Source: Clostridiales bacterium (GTDB lineage: Bacteria; Bacillota; Clostridia; Oscillospirales; Oscillospiraceae). Taken from it: a DNA stretch of 13,146 nt. Shown here piece by piece: positions 6,409-12,309 of this stretch. Each line of letters starts with the position of its first letter. The first letter of the stretch is position 1. The notes under the pieces were generated by a model. It did not search any database. It had not been told where the DNA came from and worked only from the letters and a program-made list of their open reading frames with translations. The position numbers and the translations under genes were made by a program. The stretch lies in NCBI GenBank assembly GCA_019422005.1, contig JAHZEF010000062.1:1-13146 (forward strand), in the 5' to 3' direction.

Positions 6409-7685
6409 GAGAACGTCGCTTTGAACAACTGGGGGAATCCTATTTTGAAGAGCGGCTGCCAAACGGCCTGCTGATCCGCGTGATCCCGAAGCCGGAGTTT
6501 GCCAAAACCTATTCTTTTTTTGCCGCGGACTATGGCTCCATTGACACCAGGTTTCAGATGGAAGGCCGGGACGTGGTGACGCCGGACGGTGTGGCGCATT
6601 ATCTGGAACACAAAATGTTCGACATGCCGGAGGGCAACGTCATGCAAAGCTTTTCCCGGTATGGCGGAAGCCCCAATGCGTTTACCGGGTACGCCATGAC
6701 GGCGTATTATGTGGAATCCACCGAGTGCTGGCGGGAAAACCTGGAGCTGCTGCTCCGGTTTGTATCCACGCCGTACTTCACGGAGGAAAGCGTGGAAAAG
6801 GAGCGGGGGATCATTGCGCAGGAAATCCGGATGTATGAGGACAGTGCAGATTCAAAAATGTACGAAAACCTGTTCTCTGCGCTGTTTGCACATCACCCGA
6901 TCCGCGTTCCGATTGCGGGGACGGTGGAGAGCATTCAGGCCATTACGGCGGAAACGCTGACCGAATGCCACCGCGCCTTCTATACGCCGGCCAACATGAT
7001 GCTGTGCGTGGCCGGCCCGGTGGATCCGCGGGCGGTGGCGGACGCAGCGCAGCGGAGTTTGCCGGATACGCCGCCGACCGCAGCCGGCGTGCGGAATTAT
7101 GGAGCTCCGGAAGCGCTGACCGGGCATTGCCGGCGCGTGGAGGCGCAGATGGAGGTGGCGATGCCGGGCTTCACCATAGGGTTCAAATGCAGGCCCGCGG
7201 GTTCCGGGCGTGATGCGCTGCGGCAGGAACTGCTGGGCGACCTTGCGGCGGAGCTTCTGGTGGGAGAATCCTCCGGGCTCTATACAAGGCTGTATGAAGA
7301 AGGGCTGATTGACTGCGATTTTTCTGCGGGGTACGAGGGCGTCAAGACGCTGGGGATGATTACCGCCGGCGGGGACAGCCGCGACCCGGAGCGCGTCATG
7401 GAAGAGATCCTGGAGGAGGCGCGCCGGATTGCCCGTGCCGGAGCGGACCCGGCGCTGTTCGAGCAGCTGAAGAAATCCGCCTTTGGACGCCGGATGCGGG
7501 AACTTGACAGTTTTGAAAACATCTGCTACCGTATGTGTCAGAGCCATTTTGAGGGCGCGGAATACTATGAGTTTCCGGCGCTCTATCAGTCCATCACCAG
7601 AGAAGAGGCGGAGGCGCTGATCCGCGATGCGATTGTGCCGGAGCGGGCCGCCATCTCCCTGATTTATCCAAAAGAGAAAGCGTGA
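6405..7685 (+). CDS. ymfH: M16 family zinc peptidase, YmfH type (catalytic partner; also listed as YfmH)
   Basis: A 426-residue M16B-type metallopeptidase with an intact inverted zinc motif HYLEH at 65-69 (His65, Glu68, His69) and the distal acidic ligand region EKERGIIAQEIRMYED at 131-146, where Glu140 or Glu145 would complete the site. The C-terminal lobe contains GESSGLYTRLYEEGLID, the usual substrate-clamp segment. It follows ymfF with a 4-nt ATGA overlap, the standard arrangement of an active/inactive pair like AlbF/AlbE or mitochondrial processing peptidase. It is cytosolic (no signal peptide). The natural substrate is unknown; an EF-P-modification link is a database label rather than something visible here. 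It is followed by lgt with another 4-nt overlap. Confidence 0.92.
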   Translation: MRERRFEQLGESYFEERLPNGLLIRVIPKPEFAKTYSFFAADYGSIDTRFQMEGRDVVTPDGVAHYLEHKMFDMPEGNVMQSFSRYGGSPNAFTGYAMTAYYVESTECWRENLELLLRFVSTPYFTEESVEKERGIIAQEIRMYEDSADSKMYENLFSALFAHHPIRVPIAGTVESIQAITAETLTECHRAFYTPANMMLCVAGPVDPRAVADAAQRSLPDTPPTAAGVRNYGAPEALTGHCRRVEAQMEVAMPGFTIGFKCRPAGSGRDALRQELLGDLAAELLVGESSGLYTRLYEEGLIDCDFSAGYEGVKTLGMITAGGDSRDPERVMEEILEEARRIARAGADPALFEQLKKSAFGRRMRELDSFENICYRMCQSHFEGAEYYEFPALYQSITREEAEALIRDAIVPERAAISLIYPKEKA

Positions 7686-8620
7686 AAGCGATGGTTTTAT
7701 CTTCTCCGATTTCATTCCCCAATCTGGGGATTGAAGTGAATCCTTCCAGGGTGGCCTTCACGGTGGCAGGGAAGGAAATCTATTGGTATGGGATTATCAT
7801 AGCCGCCGGCTTTATTCTGGCTGTGATCTACGCCTGCAGGCGCGCGCCGCAGTTTGGTCTGACGGAAGACCATATCATGGATATGCTCATTGCTGCGGTG
7901 CCGGCGGCCATCATCTGCGCGCGGCTGTATTACTGCATTTTTTATTGGGAATTGTATGCAGACCATCCGATTTCCGTCCTGTATATCTGGGAAGGCGGCC
8001 TGGCGATTTACGGCGGCGTCATCGGCGCTGTGCTGGCGGTCTGGATCTATTCCCGCGTGCGCAAACTTCAGATGGGGCCTCTGCTGGATATTGGCGGACT
8101 GGGGCTGCTGATTGGCCAGATGATTGGCCGATGGGGCAACTTTGTGAACCGGGAAGCTTACGGTACGGTGACGGACAGTTTTTTCAAGATGGGGCTGACG
8201 GATGCGTCGGGGCAGGTGACATATTATCATCCGACGTTCCTCTATGAATCCGTCTGGAACCTTGCCGGATTCCTCCTGCTGCATTTCTACTCCAAAAAGC
8301 ACAGGCATTATGACGGGGAGATTTTTACCATGTATGTCGCATGGTATGGGCTGGGGCGCGGGTGGATTGAGGGCCTGCGGACAGACAGCCTGTATTTGTT
8401 CGGCACCGGCCTCCGCGTCAGCCAGCTGCTGGCAATTTTGTCCTGTTTGGCAGCGGTGGCCCTGCTGATCCGAAACCTGTATCTTCATCCGAAGGATCCG
8501 GAACAGATGCGCGTTCGCCAGATGCAGAAACGAGTGGATGCTGCGATTGTACAGGCGGCGGCCCAATCGGGAACAAAGCCTGCCGAAGAATCGTCTGAAC
8601 AGTCAGAAACGGAAAAATAA
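7682..8620 (+). CDS. lgt: Prolipoprotein diacylglyceryl transferase Lgt
   Basis: An integral membrane enzyme (up to 312 residues, about seven membrane segments) that transfers diacylglycerol from phosphatidylglycerol to the lipobox cysteine of prolipoproteins, the first step of lipoprotein maturation. Diagnostic segments are YWYGIIIAAG near 34-43, WEGGLAIYGGVIGA in the active-site region, the Lgt signature IGRWGNFVNREAYG near 148-161, HPTFLYES, and GRGWIEGLRTDSLY. The C-terminal tail of about 45 residues is hydrophilic and charged, longer than in E. coli Lgt. The start is uncertain: GTG at 7682 overlaps the ymfH stop (GTGA), while an in-frame ATG lies at 7691; neither has a strong Shine-Dalgarno, so translational coupling is likely. 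It is the last gene of the ymfF-ymfH-lgt operon. Confidence 0.95.
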   Translation: MKAMVLSSPISFPNLGIEVNPSRVAFTVAGKEIYWYGIIIAAGFILAVIYACRRAPQFGLTEDHIMDMLIAAVPAAIICARLYYCIFYWELYADHPISVLYIWEGGLAIYGGVIGAVLAVWIYSRVRKLQMGPLLDIGGLGLLIGQMIGRWGNFVNREAYGTVTDSFFKMGLTDASGQVTYYHPTFLYESVWNLAGFLLLHFYSKKHRHYDGEIFTMYVAWYGLGRGWIEGLRTDSLYLFGTGLRVSQLLAILSCLAAVALLIRNLYLHPKDPEQMRVRQMQKRVDAAIVQAAAQSGTKPAEESSEQSETEK

Positions 8621-8623
8621 TGC

Positions 8624-8652
8624 TTTATTGCGCAGGCGTCCCATGGTATAAT
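8624..8652 (+). promoter_or_regulatory. Promoter of the coiled-coil protein gene (extended -10)
   Basis: TGGTATAAT with TATAAT at 8647-8652 gives a strong extended -10. At 17-bp spacing the -35 is TTTATT (8624-8629), a weak match. Transcription would begin near 8659, giving a leader of about 60 nt. Confidence 0.65.
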
Positions 8653-8675
8653 AAAAAAGAGACTACGGCCAATCT

Positions 8676-8694
8676 GGGCAGTATTGCCCGTTTT
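8676..8694 (+). terminator. Small hairpin plus T run: lgt terminator or leader attenuator
   Basis: GGGCA (8676-8680), GTAT loop, TGCCC (8685-8689), then GTTTT. It lies 56 bp after the lgt stop, but also downstream of the promoter at 8624-8652 and just before the AAAGGAG at 8702-8708. It may therefore end the lgt transcript or attenuate the next gene. GGCCAAT just upstream could pair with ATTGCCC as an imperfect alternative stem. Confidence 0.45.
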
Positions 8695-8717
8695 GTTATG
8701 GAAAGGAGCTGCAATCC

Positions 8718-9188
8718 ATGTCATCATTCAACGATTACTTTGAAACGATCAAGGGCATGGCGGTGGAAGGCGCACAGACCGCCGTTAAGAAAACAAAGCA
8801 GATTGCGTCTATTGCAAAGGCGAATCTGGCCATCCGCAATGAAGAGGAGAAAATCAAGAAGGCCCAGATTGAGCTGGGCAAGCTCTATTATAAGGACTAT
8901 ATTGTGGGTGAGGACCCGGATCCGGCGGAGTACAATCCGTGGTGTGAGAAAATCTCCGAATCCAAAATCGCCATTGAGGATCTGAGAATTGCCATTGAGG
9001 ATCTGAAGAGCGCCGGCGAGGCGGACAAAGACGTCGAGGATGACTTTGTTGTGGAGATTACGGAAGACGATCTGGCGTCCGCCGACCCTGCGGAGCAGAC
9101 GGAAGACGCCTGCTGCTGCAATGCGGAAGACGCCTGCTGCTGCAATGCGGAAGCCGCCGACAGCGGAGAGGACGATCAGAAGGAGTAA
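8718..9188 (+). CDS. Small acidic coiled-coil protein with Cys-triplet tail
   Basis: A 156-residue protein with no signal peptide. Residues 1-45 are amphipathic and Lys-rich (FETIKGMAVEGAQTAVKKTK); residues about 40-100 form predicted coiled coil, including EEEKIKKAQIELGKLYYKDY and a duplicated heptad IAIEDLR/IAIEDLK. It resembles a widespread clostridial small-protein type (helical N-terminus, EIGKLYY-like motif, second helix) whose members often end in a zinc ribbon. Here the tail is instead very acidic, with two copies of EDACCCNA at about 129-144. Six cysteines in two CCC clusters suggest metal or redox chemistry, but no known motif fits. The ATG at 8718 is 9 nt after AAAGGAG. It has its own promoter, with a hairpin in the leader, and a strong terminator downstream. 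No function can be assigned. Confidence 0.85.
   Translation: MSSFNDYFETIKGMAVEGAQTAVKKTKQIASIAKANLAIRNEEEKIKKAQIELGKLYYKDYIVGEDPDPAEYNPWCEKISESKIAIEDLRIAIEDLKSAGEADKDVEDDFVVEITEDDLASADPAEQTEDACCCNAEDACCCNAEAADSGEDDQKE
8967..9008 (+). repeat. Tandem 21-bp heptad duplication within the coiled coil
   Basis: Two adjacent copies (8967-8987 and 8988-9008) encode IAIEDLR and IAIEDLK. They differ at a few bases only (ATC versus ATT at the first codon, AGA versus AAG at the last), so the duplication is recent and preserves the coiled-coil register. Confidence 0.9.
9102..9149 (+). repeat. Perfect 24-bp tandem duplication encoding EDACCCNA twice
   Basis: 9102-9125 and 9126-9149 are identical in all 24 bases, each encoding Glu-Asp-Ala-Cys-Cys-Cys-Asn-Ala; a degenerate third copy (GAAGCCGCC) begins at 9150. 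Being in frame, copy number could vary among strains. Confidence 0.95.
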
Positions 9189-9203
9189 CGGCCACAAGGG
9201 GGC

Positions 9204-9233
9204 TGCGCGGCAGGGCATCAGCCCTGCCGCGCA
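9204..9233 (+). terminator. Terminator of the coiled-coil protein gene
   Basis: TGCGCGGCAGGGC (9204-9216) and its exact complement at 9221-9233 form a 13-bp stem with an ATCA loop, followed by CGTTTCTG. It lies 15 bp after the stop codon. Confidence 0.8.
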
Positions 9234-9273
9234 CGTTTCTGCGGCAGCCGGGACGGAAAGAGGACGGACGCGC

Positions 9274-9309
9274 AAAAAAGCCCGCCTGCCTGTCCTGCAG
9301 GGAAGGCGG
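9274..9309 (-). terminator. Second, weaker minus-strand terminator candidate
   Basis: On the minus strand CCGCCT (plus 9304-9309) pairs with AGGCGG (plus 9282-9287), followed by GC and a run of six T (plus 9274-9279). It lies about 100 bp beyond the SLH gene and may back up the terminator at 9373-9400. 9189-9405 otherwise contains no gene. Confidence 0.5.
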
Positions 9310-9372
9310 AGGGCGGTTCTTTCCACACACTGCGGAGACCGGCCCATATATGTATCCGGAAATATCAAACAG

Positions 9373-9400
9373 CAGGGGGTTCCACTGTGGGAACCCCCTG
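9373..9400 (-). terminator. Terminator of the SLH-domain protein gene
   Basis: CAGGGGGTTCC (9373-9383) and GGAACCCCCTG (9390-9400) form a perfect 11-bp stem with a 6-nt loop, 5 bp after the TAA of the SLH gene. On the minus strand CTGTTTGATATTT follows, a loose T-rich tail. Confidence 0.75.
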
Positions 9401-9405
9401 TACCG

Positions 9406-10656
9406 TTAAAAGAGATTGTCCTTCCCGCCGCTTTCGCGCAGCTGGCTGACGGCATACAGCAGATTGGCCACATCCCTGCGGGTCATGCTGCCCATGCAGT
9501 CATCGCAGTCGACGGGAATCCCTGCGTCGGACAGGGCGCCGACAGCTCCGGCGGCCCAGGTCGGCACGGCTTCCTCAGCAGCCAAAAATGCAGAGGTTTC
9601 CCTGGCCTCCGGAAGCTGCAGAACATTTTGCAGCATCACGGCGGCTTCTGCTTCCGTCAGGTTGGAGGCGGGCCGGAAGACCAGGCCGTCCTCGGAATTG
9701 ACGCCGGAAATCACGCCGGCCCGAAGCGCCGAAACGATATACGGCCGCATCCATTGCGGGGTGGCGCTTTCATCGGCAAAGCCGGAGGTCATTTCTGCAT
9801 CATCCGGTTCAAGGCCGATCAGCCTGGAGACCATGACCAGAAATTCGCCGCGCGTTACAGGCTTCTCCGGCCCGAAACAAGTGACGCCTGCGATGGATTC
9901 CCCGGAGAAGATATCGTTGTTGCGCAGCCACAGGGCGGTAAACTGATCGGGATCGCCGGCCATGTCGCCATAGGTCAGCTTATCGATGGGCTTGAGGATT
10001 TCAATTTGGATGGTGGCTTCGTTGGATACGTTGCCCGCAGCGTCGGTGGCAGTATAGGTGAAGCTGTCTTTGCCAACCTTGTTCTTGGCGGGGGTATACG
10101 TGTAAGTGCCATCCTCGGCCAGTTCCACGGTGCCGCGCTTGGGCGCGGAGGTCAGACTGTACTCGAGCGCGTCGCCCTCCGGATCCTGCACCTCCAGCGT
10201 CCCGGTGTTGGCTACGTTTTTATAGGTTTCCAGAGAGCCGTCGGCGGCAGAGGGCGCCTCGTTCTTGCCGGAGGAGATATTGAGCTTCAGCGTCTGCACG
10301 GCGCCGATGCCGGATTCCGTGATGGGGAGATAGCAGATGGCGGCTTCGCGGCTGTCCTGGCAGGTCGGGGAAAGAACCAGGGCTGTCAGGGCGTCTGCCG
10401 GCAGTACATCGCCAGGCCGGATCACCCGGCTGCCGTAGCACAGGGTTCCAACGGTGGCGGAGGGGACATCCGTGACGAAAATGCCGGTTAATTGTGAGCC
10501 GGACGTGGTGAAGTCCTCTGCGCTGAACTTGTAATCCGTGTGATACAGGATTCCCGGGTCGGCGGCCGCTGCGCCGGTGGAGAACAGACACGTGATCAGC
10601 AGGACGGTCATGAACAGCAGCGCGGCATGCCTGGTTGTTCGTTTGATTGGTAACAA
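9406..10656 (-). CDS. Secreted Ig-like / S-layer homology (SLH) domain protein
   Basis: A 416-residue exported protein. Residues 1-32 form a signal peptide (basic start, hydrophobic core, cleavage near AAAA-D). An uncharacterised N-terminal domain (about 35-130, containing GSRVIRPGDVLPADALTALV) is followed by a cadherin/Ig-like domain at about 150-220, with DPEGDALEYSL and FTYTATDAAGNVSNEA. The C-terminal part resembles three SLH units (about 225-283, 288-346, 360-408), recognisable by PVTRGEFLVMVSRL and WMRPYIVSALRAGVISG; SLH units bind pyruvylated secondary wall polymer. The third unit is degenerate. The start is TTG at 10656, 8 nt after AAGGAGG, and this Shine-Dalgarno is locked in a hairpin. 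It is monocistronic, between its own terminator and that of the CAP gene. The role is probably surface display or envelope anchoring; the ligand is unknown. Confidence 0.85.
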   Translation of the reverse strand: MLPIKRTTRHAALLFMTVLLITCLFSTGAAAADPGILYHTDYKFSAEDFTTSGSQLTGIFVTDVPSATVGTLCYGSRVIRPGDVLPADALTALVLSPTCQDSREAAICYLPITESGIGAVQTLKLNISSGKNEAPSAADGSLETYKNVANTGTLEVQDPEGDALEYSLTSAPKRGTVELAEDGTYTYTPAKNKVGKDSFTYTATDAAGNVSNEATIQIEILKPIDKLTYGDMAGDPDQFTALWLRNNDIFSGESIAGVTCFGPEKPVTRGEFLVMVSRLIGLEPDDAEMTSGFADESATPQWMRPYIVSALRAGVISGVNSEDGLVFRPASNLTEAEAAVMLQNVLQLPEARETSAFLAAEEAVPTWAAGAVGALSDAGIPVDCDDCMGSMTRRDVANLLYAVSQLRESGGKDNLF

Positions 10657-10660
10657 GGGA

Positions 10661-10690
10661 AATACCTCCTTTAATTTCGTCGGAGGTATT
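10661..10690 (-). promoter_or_regulatory. Hairpin sequestering the SLH gene Shine-Dalgarno
   Basis: On the minus strand AATACCTCC (plus 10682-10690) is exactly complementary to GGAGGTATT (plus 10661-10669), with a 12-nt loop. The second arm contains the GGAGG that serves the TTG start at 10656. Further, AACAA just 5' (plus 10689-10693) can pair with TTGTT at the start codon (plus 10652-10656), as an extension across a bulge. In the folded mRNA the ribosome site would be hidden, which fits translational control. Confidence 0.7.
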
Positions 10691-10696
10691 GTTTGC

Positions 10697-10717
10697 TATT
10701 TCATGTGAAATATTCTA
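10697..10717 (-). promoter_or_regulatory. -10 element with overlapping palindrome upstream of the SLH gene
   Basis: On the minus strand TAGAAT (plus 10712-10717) is a fair -10. Immediately downstream, at the predicted start point, is a perfect palindrome, TATTTCA-2 bp-TGAAATA (plus 10697-10712), of operator size. No good -35 is seen at 16-18 bp, so an activator may be needed or the -10 may be spurious. Confidence 0.4.
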
Positions 10718-10730
10718 ACCTGCCGCCCGG

Positions 10731-10760
10731 GCAGCGCCATTTTTTTGCAGAAGGCGCTGC
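10731..10760. repeat. 8-bp inverted repeat between CAP and SLH genes
   Basis: GCAGCGCC (10731-10738) and GGCGCTGC (10753-10760) can pair across a T-rich 14-nt loop. It lies beyond the CAP terminator on the minus strand and could reinforce termination or insulate the SLH promoter. Confidence 0.45.
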
Positions 10761-10768
10761 GCGAAAAG

Positions 10769-10799
10769 CGGTACGGAGATGCAGCGCATCTCCGTACCG
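10769..10799 (-). terminator. Terminator of the CAP gene
   Basis: Perfect 14-bp stem (10769-10782 with 10786-10799) and a 3-nt loop, 5 bp after the CAP stop codon. On the minus strand CTTTTCGCG follows. Confidence 0.85.
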
Positions 10800-10804
10800 A
10801 AAGA

Positions 10805-11509
10805 TCAGCGGGTGAACCACTGCGTCCAATAACCGCCGTCAGCCACGTATCCGACGCCAATATTGGTATAGTTTTCAGAGAGGATGTTGGCCCTGTGACC
10901 GGGAGAGTTCATCCAGGCATTTACTACGGCCTCCGCGGAAGCGTATCCCATGGCGATATTCTCGCCGGCGGCGGAATATGTAATGCCGAGTGAACGCATC
11001 ATGTCAAAAGGGGAACCGTAAGTCGGACTGTTGTGGTCGAAGTAGCGATGATCCCGCATATCCTGCGATTTCAGCCGGGCTCCGTCGCTCAGCTGGGTAC
11101 TGAGCGTGAGCGCGGGAAGGCCGTATGCGGCGCGCTCCTGGTTGACCAGGGTGACGACCTGGCGCTCCAGTGCGGATACGGAACCGCTTTCGGGCTGGCT
11201 GTCACCGGGCTGCTCCGGATCCGGAGTACCGGAATCCGGTGTTTCCGGAATTTCCGGATCCGGGTCGTCCGTATCGGGGATCTCCCAGTCGGGAAGATCC
11301 GGAGCGGGCGTGTCCGGCTGGGAATCTCCGCAATTGGGACGGCAGGCGCTGCCGCAGTTCCATTCCTGGGAACAGAGCCAAAGCCGGCAGAGCCAGCTGC
11401 GGCAGGACGCGTTTTCACCGGAACTGCGGGCAGAAGCCGGTGTGGCGGCAGCGCCGACGATCAGCAGCGCAATGAGTGCGGATGTGAGTTTACTAAGTTT
11501 TCTTTTCAT
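10805..11509 (-). CDS. Secreted CAP (SCP/YkwD-like) domain protein with Cys-rich segment
   Basis: A 234-residue exported protein. Residues 1-28 form a signal peptide ending in TPASA. A short Cys-rich segment has cysteines at 36, 41, 46, 52, 56 and 60, and an acidic Pro/Asp-rich linker spans about 62-112. The rest is a CAP domain (113-234) of the YkwD type with the conserved cavity residues: FDHNSP (His159), GENIA (Glu183) and SPGHRANIL (His205). The function of bacterial CAP domains is unsettled; spore-coat, envelope and sterol- or lipid-binding roles have been proposed. The ATG at 11509 is 8 nt after AGGAGG. The linker is encoded by repeated TCCGGA-like DNA at about 11215-11300. Its leader GGAGGTATTTGCCATG closely resembles that of the neighbouring SLH gene. 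It has its own terminator. Confidence 0.9.
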   Translation of the reverse strand: MKRKLSKLTSALIALLIVGAAATPASARSSGENASCRSWLCRLWLCSQEWNCGSACRPNCGDSQPDTPAPDLPDWEIPDTDDPDPEIPETPDSGTPDPEQPGDSQPESGSVSALERQVVTLVNQERAAYGLPALTLSTQLSDGARLKSQDMRDHRYFDHNSPTYGSPFDMMRSLGITYSAAGENIAMGYASAEAVVNAWMNSPGHRANILSENYTNIGVGYVADGGYWTQWFTR

Positions 11510-11532
11510 GGCAAATACCTCCTGCGCATACT

Positions 11533-11567
11533 GTAACAAAAAGTAACAATAAATTACAAGCTGTAAT
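11533..11567 (-). promoter_or_regulatory. Three phased TGTWAY repeats upstream of CAP
   Basis: On the minus strand the region reads TGTAAT-N4-TGTTAC-N4-TGTTAC (plus 11553-11558, 11543-11548 and 11533-11538), with an exact 10-bp period, one DNA turn. ATTACA-AGC-TGTAAT (plus 11553-11567) is in addition a perfect inverted repeat. The half-sites resemble WalR (YycF) boxes, TGTWAH-N5-TGTWAH, but the spacing is one base short. It lies between the divergent CAP and DUF4364 genes. Confidence 0.5.
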
Positions 11568-11600
11568 ATTTTCCAGACAGAGGTAAAACTTTGAAATCGC

Positions 11601-11629
11601 TTGTGATACGGGAAAAAATCGGCTATAAT
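11601..11629 (+). promoter_or_regulatory. Promoter of the DUF4364 gene
   Basis: TTGTGA (11601-11606), 17 bp, and TATAAT (11624-11629). It gives a leader of about 20 nt before the ATG at 11656, containing GAGGTG as ribosome site. Confidence 0.8.
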
Positions 11630-11655
11630 GAAAAAAATGCCAGTGAGGTGTTCAA

Positions 11656-12255
11656 ATGGAACAGCATGGGTTTATCCACAATATGATGGACGTCAAAGTC
11701 CTGATTTTATACGTGATGTCAAGGGTTCTGTATCCGGTGGACGTTCAGAAGCTTTATGAGCTGTGTTATCAGGACGATTGCCTGAGCTATTTTGATGTCA
11801 GGGAGGCCCTGCCGCAGATGGTGGAGACAGGGCATTTGCTGGAACAGGAAGACGGCACCTATCTGATTACAGAGAAGGGACGGGAGACCGGGGAGCTGGT
11901 GGAGGATTCTCTGGCGTATCCCGTGGCCCACCGGGCGCAGCAGGCTGTGGAGCGGTTTAACCGCGAAGTCAAGCGGGACAGCCTGATCCGAACGGAAATT
12001 CTGCAGAGAGACTCCGGGGACTTTTCCGTTATTATGGGACTGGACGATGAACTGGGCAGCCTGATGACGCTGGAGCTGATGGCGCCGACGCAGCAGCAGG
12101 CCAGACGGCTGGCCGGAACCTTCCACGCGCATGCCGAACAGATCTTCCAGACTGTCATGACGGCGCTCCTGAATGAAGCGGAACACAAAACAGCGCCGGG
12201 CAGCAGCAACAATTCAAATGGGAATGGCGACGCATTGCGCTCAAATCCCGACTGA
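11656..12255 (+). CDS. DUF4364 family protein (putative winged-helix regulator)
   Basis: A 199-residue cytosolic protein resembling DUF4364, a clostridial family with a winged-helix-like N-terminus. Residues about 10-80 (DVKVLILYVMSRVLYPVDVQKLYELCY, then YFDVREALPQMVETGHL and the wing-like YLITEKGRETGELV) fit a PadR/MarR-type helix-turn-helix. Residues 95-175 form an alpha/beta domain, and the Ser/Asn-rich tail (from about 183) looks disordered. The ATG at 11656 follows GTGAGGTG with about 5 nt spacing. It has its own sigma-A promoter and is divergent from the CAP gene; hpf follows with a separate promoter. The regulatory target is unknown; the divergent CAP gene is the obvious candidate, but that is only inference. 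Confidence 0.85.
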   Translation: MEQHGFIHNMMDVKVLILYVMSRVLYPVDVQKLYELCYQDDCLSYFDVREALPQMVETGHLLEQEDGTYLITEKGRETGELVEDSLAYPVAHRAQQAVERFNREVKRDSLIRTEILQRDSGDFSVIMGLDDELGSLMTLELMAPTQQQARRLAGTFHAHAEQIFQTVMTALLNEAEHKTAPGSSNNSNGNGDALRSNPD

Positions 12256-12309
12256 GCGGCAACCTTTTTGGGACAAATGCAGGCGATGGTCAATGTGCAC
12301 ATTTTCGAG

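Noticed and set aside
5029..6462. 477-codon minus-strand open frame opposite ymfF
   Set aside because: Shadow of ymfF; the protein is rich in His/Gln/Arg, resembles no family, and would cover the divergent promoters.
8620..8985. Plus-strand frame overlapping the end of lgt and the coiled-coil gene
   Set aside because: Its start overlaps the lgt stop without a Shine-Dalgarno, and the 8718 frame has a good one plus coiled-coil character.
9040..10491. 483-codon plus-strand open frame opposite the SLH gene
   Set aside because: It overlaps the terminators and the SLH gene; the opposite strand encodes a signal peptide and recognisable SLH units.
11209..11300. TCCGGA-rich repeat array in the CAP gene
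   Set aside because: Spacing is irregular and explained by Asp/Pro/Glu codons of the linker; not an independent element.
11533..11548. A canonical WalR (YycF) box
   Set aside because: Half-sites fit TGTWAH loosely, but the spacer is 4 bp rather than the required 5, so it is recorded only as a phased repeat.
12239..12257. Terminator at the end of the DUF4364 gene
   Set aside because: GCTCA/TGAGC gives only 5 bp with a 9-nt loop across the stop codon; the T run is 8 nt further on. Too weak to call.
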